NCBI GenBank assembly: GCA_934309345.1
Contig: CAKRDD010000023.1
Coordinates: forward strand, 1-58,728
Direction: 5' to 3'
Length of the DNA: 58,728 nucleotides
DNA from: an uncultured Mediterraneibacter sp.
GTDB lineage: Bacteria; Bacillota; Clostridia; Lachnospirales; Lachnospiraceae
Numbering within the stretch: position 1 is the first letter of the stretch; the number at the start of each line of letters is the position of its first letter. Positions 26,457 to 35,421 of the stretch are shown here, piece by piece. A program made the translations under genes and the position numbers. Under the pieces are notes generated by a model. That model was not told the origin of the DNA. It was given only the letters and a program-made list of their open reading frames with translations, and searched no databases.

Positions 26457-26515
26457 CTTATTTTACCTCCTTATGGTCTCTTGGCCCCCGGTTCCTCCCG
26501 GGAACAAGGAAATTG
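26457..26515 (-). ncRNA. Candidate S6:S18-binding leader of rpsF
   Basis: On the minus strand the 5' leader has a hairpin GTTCC-CGGGA-GGAAC (26491-26505), then CGGGGGCC and GAGACC close to the AAGGAGG site. Autoregulatory S6:S18 leaders with a C-rich, G-rich stem occur before rpsF in Firmicutes. I match it by position and general shape only. Confidence 0.4.
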
Positions 26516-26583
26516 AATGACTGACTGGAATTGTTCCATCAGCATGTCACAGTTTCTTATAATACCATAAAGAATATGTTGTT

Positions 26584-26772
26584 TCAAGCTTTTTTTGTAA
26601 TTTGTCTTGTATTTTTTTCTACTAATTTTCTTGGCACCATGATCTGGTGCCCGCAGCCCATACATTTGAGACGGAAATCCGCTCCGCCCCGGAGAATCTC
26701 CCACTCCTGACTTCCGCATGGATGCGGTTTCTTCATCTTAATAATGTCGCCTACATCAAATCTGTCTGCCAT
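26584..26772 (-). CDS. DUF951 zinc-ribbon-like protein
   Basis: A 62-residue protein of the DUF951 family (FDVGDIIKMKKPHPCGSQEW, LKCMGCGHQIMVPR). Cysteines C19, C37 and C40 suggest a metal site. It is widely conserved in Firmicutes, often near replication and ribosomal protein genes; its function is unknown. It starts 1 base after the sortase stop. Confidence 0.85.
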   Translation of the reverse strand: MADRFDVGDIIKMKKPHPCGSQEWEILRGGADFRLKCMGCGHQIMVPRKLVEKNTRQITKKA

Positions 26773-26773
26773 T

Positions 26774-27619
26774 CTAATTTTCTCCTCCGTCTGTCGCCGT
26801 CAATACTCCCTGCAAAAGGAATCTCTCATCTTCTCTTACATTGGTACAAGTTGACAGGCTGACAATCTGAGACTGCGCATTCACTTCTGTTCCCGTGTCA
26901 TATGCAGAATCTTCTTTACACATTTTCAAATAACTCTCAAACGCTTCGTCTGTTGCATAAGTCAGATTATACTGATCTGCAGTATCCTTCACAACAGCTG
27001 CTGAAAACACGGTATAAGTCCTTGTTTTTCCATCCGGTGTATAAATGTAGAAATTTGGATGTTCTTTATAGAAGGATTCTTCCTCATACTTTTTCAGCTG
27101 CGAAAACATTTCTCCGCCAACTTTCAGGTTGTGTCCATAAATCATTGTATTTTTATCTGAAAAATCACTCGTATTTCTCATATCCATAAAAATCGCACCC
27201 AGTTTATTATCATTTGCAGAAAACGTCTTTGTCAGATACTCTTTGTTATCTGCACTTTTTACAACCGGATAACTGATGATGGATGGTTCATCAAACCGGA
27301 TCCAGGCTACCGTATCTGGATTCTCCTGCAAAAGCACATCAAAATCTACTTTAAATGTATCTCCCGAATCACCCGGATCATCTGTTTTCTCCTGTACAGT
27401 GATTGCTTTATCTTTAAGCTTATCATACTCTTTTCCACCGGAATAATATGGCACCATTGTGCGTACCAGCTGATAAAGCGAAAAGGCGAAAACACAGATT
27501 GCCACAACCAGGATCACCATTGTTACTTTGTCAAATAAACCGCTTTTTTTCTTTTGCCTGCTTCGTTTCTGTCGCTTTTCTAATCTGTGGCGCACCGGCT
27601 TCTTTCTATTTCTCCCCAT
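26774..27619 (-). CDS. srtB: Class B sortase
   Basis: A 281-residue membrane-anchored transpeptidase. The cytoplasmic N-terminus is strongly basic, one membrane helix follows (VTMVILVVAICVFAFSLYQL), then the sortase domain with the catalytic His in YGHNL and the catalytic Cys in VSLSTCTN; the Arg is in RFLLQG near the C-terminus. Class B enzymes attach surface proteins or pilins to the wall through an NPxT-like signal. No sorting-signal protein is encoded next to it, so it may be the housekeeping sortase. Confidence 0.92.
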   Translation of the reverse strand: MGRNRKKPVRHRLEKRQKRSRQKKKSGLFDKVTMVILVVAICVFAFSLYQLVRTMVPYYSGGKEYDKLKDKAITVQEKTDDPGDSGDTFKVDFDVLLQENPDTVAWIRFDEPSIISYPVVKSADNKEYLTKTFSANDNKLGAIFMDMRNTSDFSDKNTMIYGHNLKVGGEMFSQLKKYEEESFYKEHPNFYIYTPDGKTRTYTVFSAAVVKDTADQYNLTYATDEAFESYLKMCKEDSAYDTGTEVNAQSQIVSLSTCTNVREDERFLLQGVLTATDGGEN

Positions 27620-27640
27620 TCTTTTTCCCTTCTCCAGCTA

Positions 27641-28276
27641 CTAGAAACCAAGATTCTCATCGACAAGAATAATTTTGAAACGACCTTTCTGACGGCTGAA
27701 TCTTGTTACCAGAATCTGACAACAGATACATTCCGGGCTCTTACAGTCAAAACAGCTTCCTGCTTTAGAGCATGGTGTATCAATCCCAAAACGCTGTGCG
27801 TTTACCGGAGCAGCTTCATTTCTTGCTCTGCTCATTGCATCTTCCTGCGTCTTTACGACCTTATTCATACCAACGATCAGAAGTACATTCTTTGGTCCAA
27901 ATGCATATGCTGCCACACGGTTTGCATTTCCGTCAATATTAATGAAGACACCGTCCTCACTCATCGCATTCACACTTCCGAGGAACCAGTCGCAGGAAAA
28001 AGCTGCTCTCTCGATTTCCTGTTTTTCTTCCTGTGTAGATGCTTTATCTCTGTCACAGAAATTATAATTTCCGGATTTTATCGCATCAATCAGCCCACAC
28101 TCATGAACAGAAGAGGCACCTCCCATATTGATCGTGCTTCCTTCCGGAATCCACTCCAGTGCTTTCTTTACTGCTTCTTCCTTCGTCTCAGCATAATAAG
28201 CATCCATATTTCTGGATTCAAGTGCCTTCACCACACGTTCTCCGAGTACTTTGTTTCTTTTCTGTCTTACATCCAT
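27641..28276 (-). CDS. LUD domain protein (LutC/YkgG type)
   Basis: A 211-residue protein. The ATG at 28276 (MDVRQKRNKVLG) follows GAGG; the frame to 28312 lacks a site. The LUD fold shows GSTINMGGASSVHECGLID and VAAYAFGPKNVLLIVGMNKV. The C-terminus adds a cysteine cluster (CSKAGSCFDCKSPECICC) that may hold an iron-sulfur cluster. Relatives take part in lactate utilisation, but stand-alone clostridial copies like this one have no proven reaction. It follows the HAD phosphatase on the same strand. Confidence 0.85.
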   Translation of the reverse strand: MDVRQKRNKVLGERVVKALESRNMDAYYAETKEEAVKKALEWIPEGSTINMGGASSVHECGLIDAIKSGNYNFCDRDKASTQEEKQEIERAAFSCDWFLGSVNAMSEDGVFINIDGNANRVAAYAFGPKNVLLIVGMNKVVKTQEDAMSRARNEAAPVNAQRFGIDTPCSKAGSCFDCKSPECICCQILVTRFSRQKGRFKIILVDENLGF

Positions 28277-28333
28277 CTTAATTGCCTCGCTTTCATTTTG
28301 TGTTATCAACATACATTTTCATTTTTTGAAAAG

Positions 28334-29224
28334 TTATTCACAAGTTGAATTGATTTTCCCCTGCTTTTTCAACAGTTCATGGATGGTATATGCCACCCCA
28401 AAGTCTTCATTTGACTTTGTGATATACTTTGAAACCCGCTTCACTTCTTCATCTGCATTTTCCATCGCAACAGTTGCGCCAAAATCCATAGACAGCATAG
28501 AGTAATCATTCAGGCTGTCACCAAATACCATCACTTCATCTTTCGTATAACCCAAAGATTCAATATACTCCTGAATTGCAGGTCCTTTCTCAGCTCCCTT
28601 TGCCGTGATTTCCAGATTATTATAAAAGGAAGAGGCTACTGCGAGTTCTGGATTCTGTATCAGTCTGCGCTTGATCTTATCAAGCATCTCCAGATCTCCT
28701 GTGAAAAGAAAAATCTTATGAACTTTAATTCCCTGTTTCTTCAATTCTTCTACAGAATCAATCTGTCTTGCGCTTGCTTTCACCCGCTTATACAGTTCTG
28801 ACTGTTCAATCTTGTCCCGGCATTCTGACAGATGGAATAATTGAATCTGACGGACAATACTCTCTTCCACTTCCTCCGGTGTTCCCACACGATACTCATA
28901 AGGTCCGGCGCAATACAATACTGAGATTGGATATTCCTCCAAAACCTTTGCCACCTCACTGCAGACCTCATAAGTAAATCCCACGCTTTTGAGAATTTCT
29001 CCCTGTGGATTGCGTATCTCTGCCCCTGATCCTACAATAAAATCACAGCCAAGATCCAGACCTTTTAATTCTTCCATGGCTCCATTGTAGCTTCTTCCGG
29101 TTGCTATCATAAAACGGATTCCCGCCGCCTGTGCTTCACGGATCGCTTCTACTGTCTCCGGTGCTACTTTATGATTGTCTCCAAGAAGTGTTCCATCCAT
29201 ATCACTTGCTATTACTTTGATCAT
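28334..29224 (-). CDS. Cof-type HAD phosphatase
   Basis: A 296-residue HAD hydrolase of the Cof/YidA group. Motif I is IASDMDGTLLG, motif II is FMIATGR, motif III Lys lies in KGPAIQEYIESLG and motif IV is VMVFGDSLND. A C2-type cap lies between motifs II and III. Such enzymes dephosphorylate sugar phosphates or flavin and pyridoxal phosphates; specificity cannot be read from sequence. AGGAG precedes the ATG. Confidence 0.9.
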   Translation of the reverse strand: MIKVIASDMDGTLLGDNHKVAPETVEAIREAQAAGIRFMIATGRSYNGAMEELKGLDLGCDFIVGSGAEIRNPQGEILKSVGFTYEVCSEVAKVLEEYPISVLYCAGPYEYRVGTPEEVEESIVRQIQLFHLSECRDKIEQSELYKRVKASARQIDSVEELKKQGIKVHKIFLFTGDLEMLDKIKRRLIQNPELAVASSFYNNLEITAKGAEKGPAIQEYIESLGYTKDEVMVFGDSLNDYSMLSMDFGATVAMENADEEVKRVSKYITKSNEDFGVAYTIHELLKKQGKINSTCE

Positions 29225-29357
29225 AATCCGCTTTCTCCTGTTAAAACTTTCTTGTCTTATAAATATATTTTTTGCCTTTGCCTATGAGTATAACTGTTTT
29301 TGTGAAGCTGTGCAAGATACGTCTGTTGAAGTTAACCTGTTGTTTTTAAAACCTGTT

Positions 29358-29493
29358 ACTGTTCACACGATGTGCGACCAGCAACGCATCTCGCCATTTT
29401 AAATCGCCTTTGGCGATGGGGCGAGATGCATTCAAGCCAAAACATACATCCTCCGTGTCAATCAGCGAAGTGATTGGCACGGGAGTGAACACT
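29358..29493. repeat. Composite CTGTTCAC palindromic element overlapping the end of cutC
   Basis: Outer arms ACTGTTCAC (from 29358) and GTGAACACT (ending 29493) enclose three hairpins: GCATCTCGCC/GGCGAGATGC (29386-29395, 29420-29429), ATCGCC/GGCGAT inside it, and CCGTGTCAATCA/TGATTGGCACGG (29453-29464, 29471-29482). The right arm lies within the cutC reading frame and provides its stop codon. Confidence 0.65.
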
Positions 29494-30231
29494 AACTAAA
29501 ACCTTTACTGCTTTCACGATTTCTTCTTCCGAAGTCTGCCAGAGCGCATAATCTCCACGCTCTGACAATCCAAGTCCTATTCCTTCTTTTCTATATTCCA
29601 TCGCACTGTCCACTACGATTTTTCCAGACATATGATAAGAAGTAATTCCAGTATATGGAAGAAGCTTTTCTATTGATTCTGCACCAATCCCACTTGCCGC
29701 AAGGATCTCAATCCTTCCTGCGCTTTTCTCCTGAAGTGCTTTCAGCATCTCTTTTCCTTCCCACGCAGTTTCTTTCTGTCCACTTGTCAGAATCGTATCG
29801 AACCCAAGATCAATCGCTTCTTCGAGTGCTTTCATCGGATCTATACAGACATCAAATGCACGGTGAAGCGCTTTCTCTTTATTTCCTGCTGCCTTGATAA
29901 GTTCTGCCATTCGCTCTGTATCCAATGTACCATCCGGATTGAGCATTCCGATGACAACTCCATCAGCTCCCATCTCACAGTACATCTGAACTTCCTCTTT
30001 TAGCTGTTCAAATTCATATTGGTTATAGCAATAATCTCCATATCTCGGACGAAGAAGAACCCTCGTCTTGATATCCGTATATTTCTTTACAAGGTCAAAT
30101 AATGCTTTTCCCGGAGTAAGTCCTCCGATCACAAGGTTGCTGCAAAGTTCGATTCGGTCTGCGCCACCTTCCTGTGCATTGATTGCTGATTGTACACAAT
30201 CTGTGCATGCTTCTAATATTGTTGTTTTCAT
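29458..30231 (-). CDS. cutC: CutC family protein
   Basis: A 257-residue TIM-barrel protein. It begins MKTTILEACTDCVQSAINAQ, with the family motifs GADRIELCSNLVIGGLTPG and KALHRAFDVCIDPMKALEEA. CutC was named for copper tolerance in E. coli, though that role is disputed. In many bacteria it sits with sugar genes, as here after nagA and nagB. The last 11 codons (SVHSRANHFAD) and the stop are supplied by the palindromic repeat element, so this tail is probably not ancestral. Confidence 0.92.
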   Translation of the reverse strand: MKTTILEACTDCVQSAINAQEGGADRIELCSNLVIGGLTPGKALFDLVKKYTDIKTRVLLRPRYGDYCYNQYEFEQLKEEVQMYCEMGADGVVIGMLNPDGTLDTERMAELIKAAGNKEKALHRAFDVCIDPMKALEEAIDLGFDTILTSGQKETAWEGKEMLKALQEKSAGRIEILAASGIGAESIEKLLPYTGITSYHMSGKIVVDSAMEYRKEGIGLGLSERGDYALWQTSEEEIVKAVKVLVSVHSRANHFAD

Positions 30232-30324
30232 ATGTTTTATTTTCCTTCTATATTAGCTTTATATAGTAGAAGAAGCTGCCGTTGGCAGCTTCTTCATTGT
30301 TCTTATCGTTTACTAAAAGGTCTC

Positions 30325-31050
30325 TTACAGGTATTTCGCTGCCTCTTCGTCACAGATCACTGTTACATGTGGATGGAACTGTAAGATACTTCCAGGTACC
30401 TTTGGTGTAACCGGTCCGTTTACTACTTCTTTCAGGATCTCTGCTTTATTCTCTCCGTTTACAAGAAGTACGATCTTCTTTGCACGCATGATTGTTCCGA
30501 TTCCCATGGAAACAGCTTTTCTCGGCACATCTTCCTTTTTCTCAAAGAAACGCTTATTTGCCTCGATTGTGCTGTCTGTCAGGTCGATCTCACCTGTTAC
30601 TTTTGTAAAATCATCTGCCGGCTCATTAAATCCGATATGTCCGTTGCATCCAAGTCCAAGTAACTGAATTTCTACCTGTCCTGTCTTTGCCATCAGTTCT
30701 TCATAAGCTTTTCCTGCCTCTCCAGCTTCGAATCCGATGCCATCCGGTACATGTACATTCTCTTTGTTGATATTTACATGATCAAAAAGATTTTCATTCA
30801 TAAAATAATGATAGCTCTGGTCATGCTCCGGTGCCAGTCCGATATACTCGTCCAGGTTGAATGTAGTAACCTGAGAGAAATCAAGGTCGCCTGCCTCATA
30901 CATCTTAACAAGCTCTTTGTACAGACCAACCGGTGTAGATCCTGTTGCCATTCCAAGGATTGTTTTCGGATTCTCCATAATCTCTGCTGCAAACAGTGTT
31001 GCTGCTGCCTTGCTCATCTCTTCATAATTCTTCTTTACAATTACTTCCAT
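30325..31050 (-). CDS. nagB: Glucosamine-6-phosphate deaminase
   Basis: A 241-residue NagB that converts glucosamine-6-phosphate to fructose-6-phosphate and ammonia. Key motifs: GMATGSTPVGLYKELV for phosphate binding, FNLDEYIGL with the catalytic Asp, and LLGLGCNGHIGFNEPAD. The length fits the short Firmicute type that lacks the allosteric tail of the E. coli enzyme. It lies downstream of nagA with a 121-base gap, so it may have its own promoter (TATAAT about 25 bases before the ATG). Confidence 0.96.
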   Translation of the reverse strand: MEVIVKKNYEEMSKAAATLFAAEIMENPKTILGMATGSTPVGLYKELVKMYEAGDLDFSQVTTFNLDEYIGLAPEHDQSYHYFMNENLFDHVNINKENVHVPDGIGFEAGEAGKAYEELMAKTGQVEIQLLGLGCNGHIGFNEPADDFTKVTGEIDLTDSTIEANKRFFEKKEDVPRKAVSMGIGTIMRAKKIVLLVNGENKAEILKEVVNGPVTPKVPGSILQFHPHVTVICDEEAAKYL

Positions 31051-31171
31051 ATTAAATACCCTCTCATTTCATTATATTTATATCGAGTGCTTTGGAAGCC
31101 ACCCCATATTTTCATAGATTAAATCTATTCGCTTCCTGCTTCTGTAGATATATTTTATAACTTCTTATTCC

Positions 31172-32296
31172 TTATGCAAGTTCCCCATAGCTGATTGTCT
31201 GTACTAAATCAAACGCATCATTTAATACAACCATATCTGCATCTTTTCCGACTGCAATTGCGCCCTTAGACTCAAGTCCGAACTCCTTTGCCTGGTTTCC
31301 GGATGTCATCTTAACCGCTTCTTCAACAGAAGCTCCTGTAAATTCCATGACATTTTTAAATGCCTGAATGTATGTAAGGATACTTCCTGCGATCGTTCCG
31401 TCTTCCAGTTTTGCCATACCATCTTTTACGATTACAACCTGTCCACCCAGTTCACTCTTTCCTTCCGGCATTCCTTTCGCACGCATAGAGTCTGTGATCA
31501 GTTCGATTCCATCATATCCTCTTACTTTGCATGCAAGTTTCACCATATCCGGTACAATATGCTTTCCATCACAGATCAACTCTGCGTGTACCCCTTCTGC
31601 CAGCATACCATATCCTGTCACCCCCGGCTCTCTGTGATTTAATCCTTTCTGAGCATTATAAAGATGTGTTACATGAGTTGCTCCGCTTGCATTCAGTTCC
31701 CCGTATAATGCATTCGAATGTCCTGCACTTAAAACAACTCCATTTTCTTTACACCATGTCTCAAATGATGGATCCGCCTCTTCCGGTGCATAAGTAACAA
31801 TGCGGATCAGTCCACCGCTGATCTCATTCCATTTTGCCAGTGTGTTTTCATCCGGCTTCTTAATATAAGAAGGATCCTGTGCCCCCTTGAACACCGTTGA
31901 AATAAATGGTCCCTCTACGTGGATTCCTTTGATCACCGGATTCTTCTGTGCTGCATCATGGATATTCTGCATCGCTTTCTCAATGTTCTCATAGGTCTGA
32001 GTCATGGTTGTACAGAAGTAAGTTGTGATTCCCTCTTTCTTTGTCATCTGCTTAACCATCTCATCGATCTCATCCGGTGTGGCATCCATGTTATCTTTCC
32101 CATAACCACCATGGCTATGAATATCGATAAATCCAGGAACAACTATAGTTCCTGCACACTCCACATCAAGATCATCCCCTTTTGGCTCGAATCCTGCCAT
32201 ATCACCGATTTCTTCAATCTTTTCCCCAAAACGGATATAGCCATTTTCGATCATACCGTCTCCGGTATAGATCTTCTTTTCTTTGATCAGTTTCAT
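31172..32296 (-). CDS. nagA: N-acetylglucosamine-6-phosphate deacetylase
   Basis: A 374-residue amidohydrolase. Metal and substrate motifs: GFIDIHSHGGYGKDN, GIHVEGPFIS, LSAGHSNA, THVTHLYNA and the catalytic Asp in LITDSMRAKG. It releases acetate from GlcNAc-6-phosphate, feeding nagB directly downstream, so the pair supports use of amino sugars from mucin or cell wall. GAGGT precedes the ATG. No GlcNAc-specific PTS is seen in the window. Confidence 0.96.
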   Translation of the reverse strand: MKLIKEKKIYTGDGMIENGYIRFGEKIEEIGDMAGFEPKGDDLDVECAGTIVVPGFIDIHSHGGYGKDNMDATPDEIDEMVKQMTKKEGITTYFCTTMTQTYENIEKAMQNIHDAAQKNPVIKGIHVEGPFISTVFKGAQDPSYIKKPDENTLAKWNEISGGLIRIVTYAPEEADPSFETWCKENGVVLSAGHSNALYGELNASGATHVTHLYNAQKGLNHREPGVTGYGMLAEGVHAELICDGKHIVPDMVKLACKVRGYDGIELITDSMRAKGMPEGKSELGGQVVIVKDGMAKLEDGTIAGSILTYIQAFKNVMEFTGASVEEAVKMTSGNQAKEFGLESKGAIAVGKDADMVVLNDAFDLVQTISYGELA

Positions 32297-32368
32297 GTTG
32301 TTCTACCTCGTTTTCTATTTTTTAGAATACTGGTATCTGTGAAGATACTGAACAGATACGACTGCATT

Positions 32369-32394
32369 ACTGTTCGCAGTGTTCTGTGAACAGT
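32369..32394. repeat. CTGTTCAC-family palindrome upstream of nagA
   Basis: ACTGTTCGCA (32369-32378) and TGTGAACAGT (32385-32394) form a 10-base inverted repeat with one mismatch. It lies about 75 bases before the nagA start and could be a regulatory site or a dispersed repeat copy. Confidence 0.55.
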
Positions 32395-32501
32395 GACACA
32401 ACTCTTACCTTCCTATTATCTCACAATACCGGATGATATTCCATCTATATTTCGTGATTTGTTAAAAATTTATCTGTTCACAACTTCTATTTTCATTTAC
32501 G

Positions 32502-32543
32502 ACAAAAAGACCGGCACAAAATATACTTTATCCTGTACCGGCC
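32502..32543 (-). terminator. Terminator of the GH127/ABC operon
   Basis: On the minus strand GGCCGGTACA pairs with TGTGCCGGTC (two G.U pairs), followed by TTTTTG. It lies about 45 bases after the GH127 stop. Confidence 0.85.
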
Positions 32544-32586
32544 CGTTCTTCTTACTATATCATTTATTTTTCTAATTTACTCACGC

Positions 32587-34518
32587 TTAATCTTCGCGAA
32601 TCCAGACTTCCATCTCGCCCATTCCCCTGTTATTCCAGTAGAAATAAGGTACTGCAAGAAGCTCAACATCCTTTTTCTGAAGTTTCTGGCTACTGTAAAG
32701 ACCATCTTTCCACTGTTCTTCACAAAGCCTTTTACCATGTGCTTTTACAACCACATAACCATTACGTGTTTCATCTACTTCACTTCGAAGTTCTTTCTCA
32801 GTATCAACAGTTATCGCTGACAAGTTTGCACCATTGTCTGCTTCTTCCAGACAATAAACAAGAGGTCCTCTTGTAATTGCTACCTTTCCTGCATCCTCAC
32901 GCACCTGAGGATTTGCTCTTACAAACTTCGCATCAGCTTCAAAAACGACCTCCAGCTTCACATTCTTGCTGACTTCCACTGCGGCAAATCCTTTTTCTTC
33001 TTTGTATTCAACTTCTTTTCCGTCACAAAGAATCTTATAATTCTGTGCATACTCAGGAACACGAATCTTGATCTTTACAGGGGCTTTTGCCGTTGTTTCT
33101 ATTGCATATGTCGCACGCATTTCCCAAGGGAATTTTGTTTCTGCCTTAATCTTCAGTTCTCCGTCTTCTGTATCAACAACGGTATCTCCTGATACAAAAA
33201 GATTGATATATAAAGCTCTGTCTTCCTTCTCCCAGCTATAAATATACTGTCCGAGAGAAGCAAGTGTTCTTGCGATATTCGGAGGACAGCATGCTACTCC
33301 AAACCATTTCTGGCGAATTGGTTTTACATGTTCTTTTGAAGTACGGTCAATGCATGTTACCGGCCACACTTCCAGTGGATTTACATAGAAGAAACTCTTT
33401 CCGTCAAGCGCAATACCCGCAAGTACTGTATTATACAGAGCTTTCTCTAATACATCTACATACTTCACATCTTTTGTAATCTGAGCCATTCGCATACCGA
33501 ATAATGCAAGACCGATTGATGCACAGCTCTCTGCATAGTTATATCCATTCGGAAGATCATAATCTGTAGTGAAGCGTTCAAGAATACCCGAAGAACCGAT
33601 TCCTCCTGTAAGGTACATTCTCTTCTCTACCATATTGTTCCACAAAGTCTCGCAGGCTTTCATCAATTCTTTATCCTGATATTCATATGCGAGATCTGCC
33701 ATTGCGCAATACATATAAACTGCACGGACTGCGTGTCCTTCTGCTGTTGTCTGCTCTCTGACCGGAAGGTGTGACTGTGAATATCTTGGATCATAGTTTA
33801 CAAACTCCGGAAAGATCTTAAGAAAATCCGGTTTCTTCATTTCTTCAAGGAAATAGTTCTTACCGACACCCCTGGCATCAATGAAATATTTTGCCTGATC
33901 CAGATATTTTCTTTCTCCCGTAGCATAATATAATTTCACAAGTCCGATTTCTACTTCCTGATGTCCCGGATAACCATGAATCTTTCCTTCTTCAAATCCG
34001 AATGTATCACAGATCAGATCTGCAAAACGACACATGCAATCCAGGAATTTTCTCTTTCCTGTTCCATTATAATAAGCAACCGCCGCTTCCATCAAATGAC
34101 CTGCTGTATAAAGCTCATGTCCTTCACAAAGGTCACTCCATCTTTTTTCCGGTGCTACGATTGTAAAATAGGTGTTAATATAGCCATCATCCTGCTGTGC
34201 TTCTGCAATCAGATCGATCACTTCATCTGCTGTACGCTCCAGCTCTTCATCCGGATAACACTCCAGTGAAAATCCAACTGCTTCCAGCCATTTTGCTACA
34301 TCTGTATCCTGAAAGACAGCACCATAGAACTTGCCTTCTTTTCTTCCTGCTGCAATCTCAAAATTTTCCAGGCAATGGCTGGACTCCGCATCTGGGATTC
34401 TGTCATTCATTGCTTCCCACTGATACGGAATAATTGCATTTCTTACCAGATCAACATGGCTTGACCAAAAGGTATCGTTGATCTTTATATCTTTCAATTT
34501 TAAAGATTTTGCTCTCAT
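32587..34518 (-). CDS. GH127 family glycosidase (beta-L-arabinofuranosidase type)
   Basis: A 643-residue cytoplasmic enzyme of the DUF1680/GH127 family. It has no signal peptide. The (alpha/alpha)6 barrel has the zinc-cysteine nucleophile site of HypBA1: YNYAESCASIG near residue 330 and FGVACCPPNIAR near residue 410. Characterised members release beta-L-arabinofuranose from plant hydroxyproline-linked oligosaccharides; other specificities exist in the family. It is the last gene of an operon with two ABC permeases, so it probably hydrolyses the imported oligosaccharide inside the cell. The ribosome site is GAGGAG. Confidence 0.9.
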   Translation of the reverse strand: MRAKSLKLKDIKINDTFWSSHVDLVRNAIIPYQWEAMNDRIPDAESSHCLENFEIAAGRKEGKFYGAVFQDTDVAKWLEAVGFSLECYPDEELERTADEVIDLIAEAQQDDGYINTYFTIVAPEKRWSDLCEGHELYTAGHLMEAAVAYYNGTGKRKFLDCMCRFADLICDTFGFEEGKIHGYPGHQEVEIGLVKLYYATGERKYLDQAKYFIDARGVGKNYFLEEMKKPDFLKIFPEFVNYDPRYSQSHLPVREQTTAEGHAVRAVYMYCAMADLAYEYQDKELMKACETLWNNMVEKRMYLTGGIGSSGILERFTTDYDLPNGYNYAESCASIGLALFGMRMAQITKDVKYVDVLEKALYNTVLAGIALDGKSFFYVNPLEVWPVTCIDRTSKEHVKPIRQKWFGVACCPPNIARTLASLGQYIYSWEKEDRALYINLFVSGDTVVDTEDGELKIKAETKFPWEMRATYAIETTAKAPVKIKIRVPEYAQNYKILCDGKEVEYKEEKGFAAVEVSKNVKLEVVFEADAKFVRANPQVREDAGKVAITRGPLVYCLEEADNGANLSAITVDTEKELRSEVDETRNGYVVVKAHGKRLCEEQWKDGLYSSQKLQKKDVELLAVPYFYWNNRGMGEMEVWIRED

Positions 34519-34552
34519 ATTGATTGCTCCTCATAAATTCTATTATTATTAA

Positions 34553-34583
34553 ATTGCTGCTCACATCAACTGTGAACAGCAAT
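34553..34583. repeat. CTGTTCAC-family hairpin between permease and GH127 genes
   Basis: ATTGCTGCTCACA (34553-34565) pairs with TGTGAACAGCAAT (34571-34583), 12 of 13 positions plus a wobble, with a 5-base loop. It has no T-run and so may stabilise or process the operon mRNA. Confidence 0.6.
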
Positions 34584-34587
34584 CTTG

Positions 34588-35421
34588 TTACGCTTTTACA
34601 GCTCCGTTTGTAAGACCACTTACAATGTACTTCTGCATGAAGATAAAGATCAGAATAACCGGAGAAATCGCAATAATTCCGAATGCCATTGTTGAGTTCC
34701 ACAATGTCTGATACTGCTGTACATAATTGTAAATACTTGATGTGATCGGTCTCATTGTCGGATCTGTGATAAATGTAATACCATAAATCAGATCGCCCCA
34801 TGCGTAAACAAAGGAGAATACTGCCGCTACAACAACTCCTGGTTTAGCAATTGGAAGCATAATCATAAAGAAGGACTTCACATGTCCGCATCCGTCGATA
34901 TTAGCAGCCTCATCCAATTCTTTTGGTATCGAGATAAAGTAGGTTCTCAGAATAATGATACTAAATGGAATTCCAAGTGTTGCATCTGCAAGGATTGGTG
35001 CAATATAAGTATTTAATAATCCGAGCTTTGAGAACATGATATATAAAGGTGTAAGTACCAGTGTGGATGGCAACATCTGCGTAATCAGGAAAAACAGGAT
35101 CAGCCCTTTTTTTGCCTTAAAACGGAATCTTGCCAGCCCATATGCTGCCGGGATTGCAAGGATTGTTGAGATAATTGTCGATCCGATTGCAATAATCGCA
35201 CTGTTCTTAAACCCTCTCAGTGTATCTCCCGACAGACTCAGCTGTTCTTTAAAAGCATCCAGATACAAATGTTTTGGCCAGAGTGGAGTAGGAATTGCAA
35301 AAATATCTGTCTGCGTTTTTAAAGCTGTAACAATCATCCAGTAAAGAGGAAAGATCAGTACGATGAAGATACAAAATCCAAGTATAAATGAAATTCTATT
35401 CGCTCTTTTTTGCTTTTTCAT
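34588..35421 (-). CDS. Carbohydrate ABC importer permease, MalG type
   Basis: A 277-residue inner-membrane permease with six predicted helices and the EAA loop DEAANIDGCGHVKSFFMIML. It pairs with the MalF-type permease encoded just upstream; its ATG shares a base with that gene's stop. No ATPase is encoded in the operon, which is usual for CUT1 importers in Firmicutes that share one MsmK-like ATPase. Confidence 0.94.
   Translation of the reverse strand: MKKQKRANRISFILGFCIFIVLIFPLYWMIVTALKTQTDIFAIPTPLWPKHLYLDAFKEQLSLSGDTLRGFKNSAIIAIGSTIISTILAIPAAYGLARFRFKAKKGLILFFLITQMLPSTLVLTPLYIMFSKLGLLNTYIAPILADATLGIPFSIIILRTYFISIPKELDEAANIDGCGHVKSFFMIMLPIAKPGVVVAAVFSFVYAWGDLIYGITFITDPTMRPITSSIYNYVQQYQTLWNSTMAFGIIAISPVILIFIFMQKYIVSGLTNGAVKA

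Noticed and set aside
27587..28348. 253-codon plus-strand frame opposite the LUD gene
   Set aside because: It is antisense to a well-supported gene and its translation resembles no protein family.
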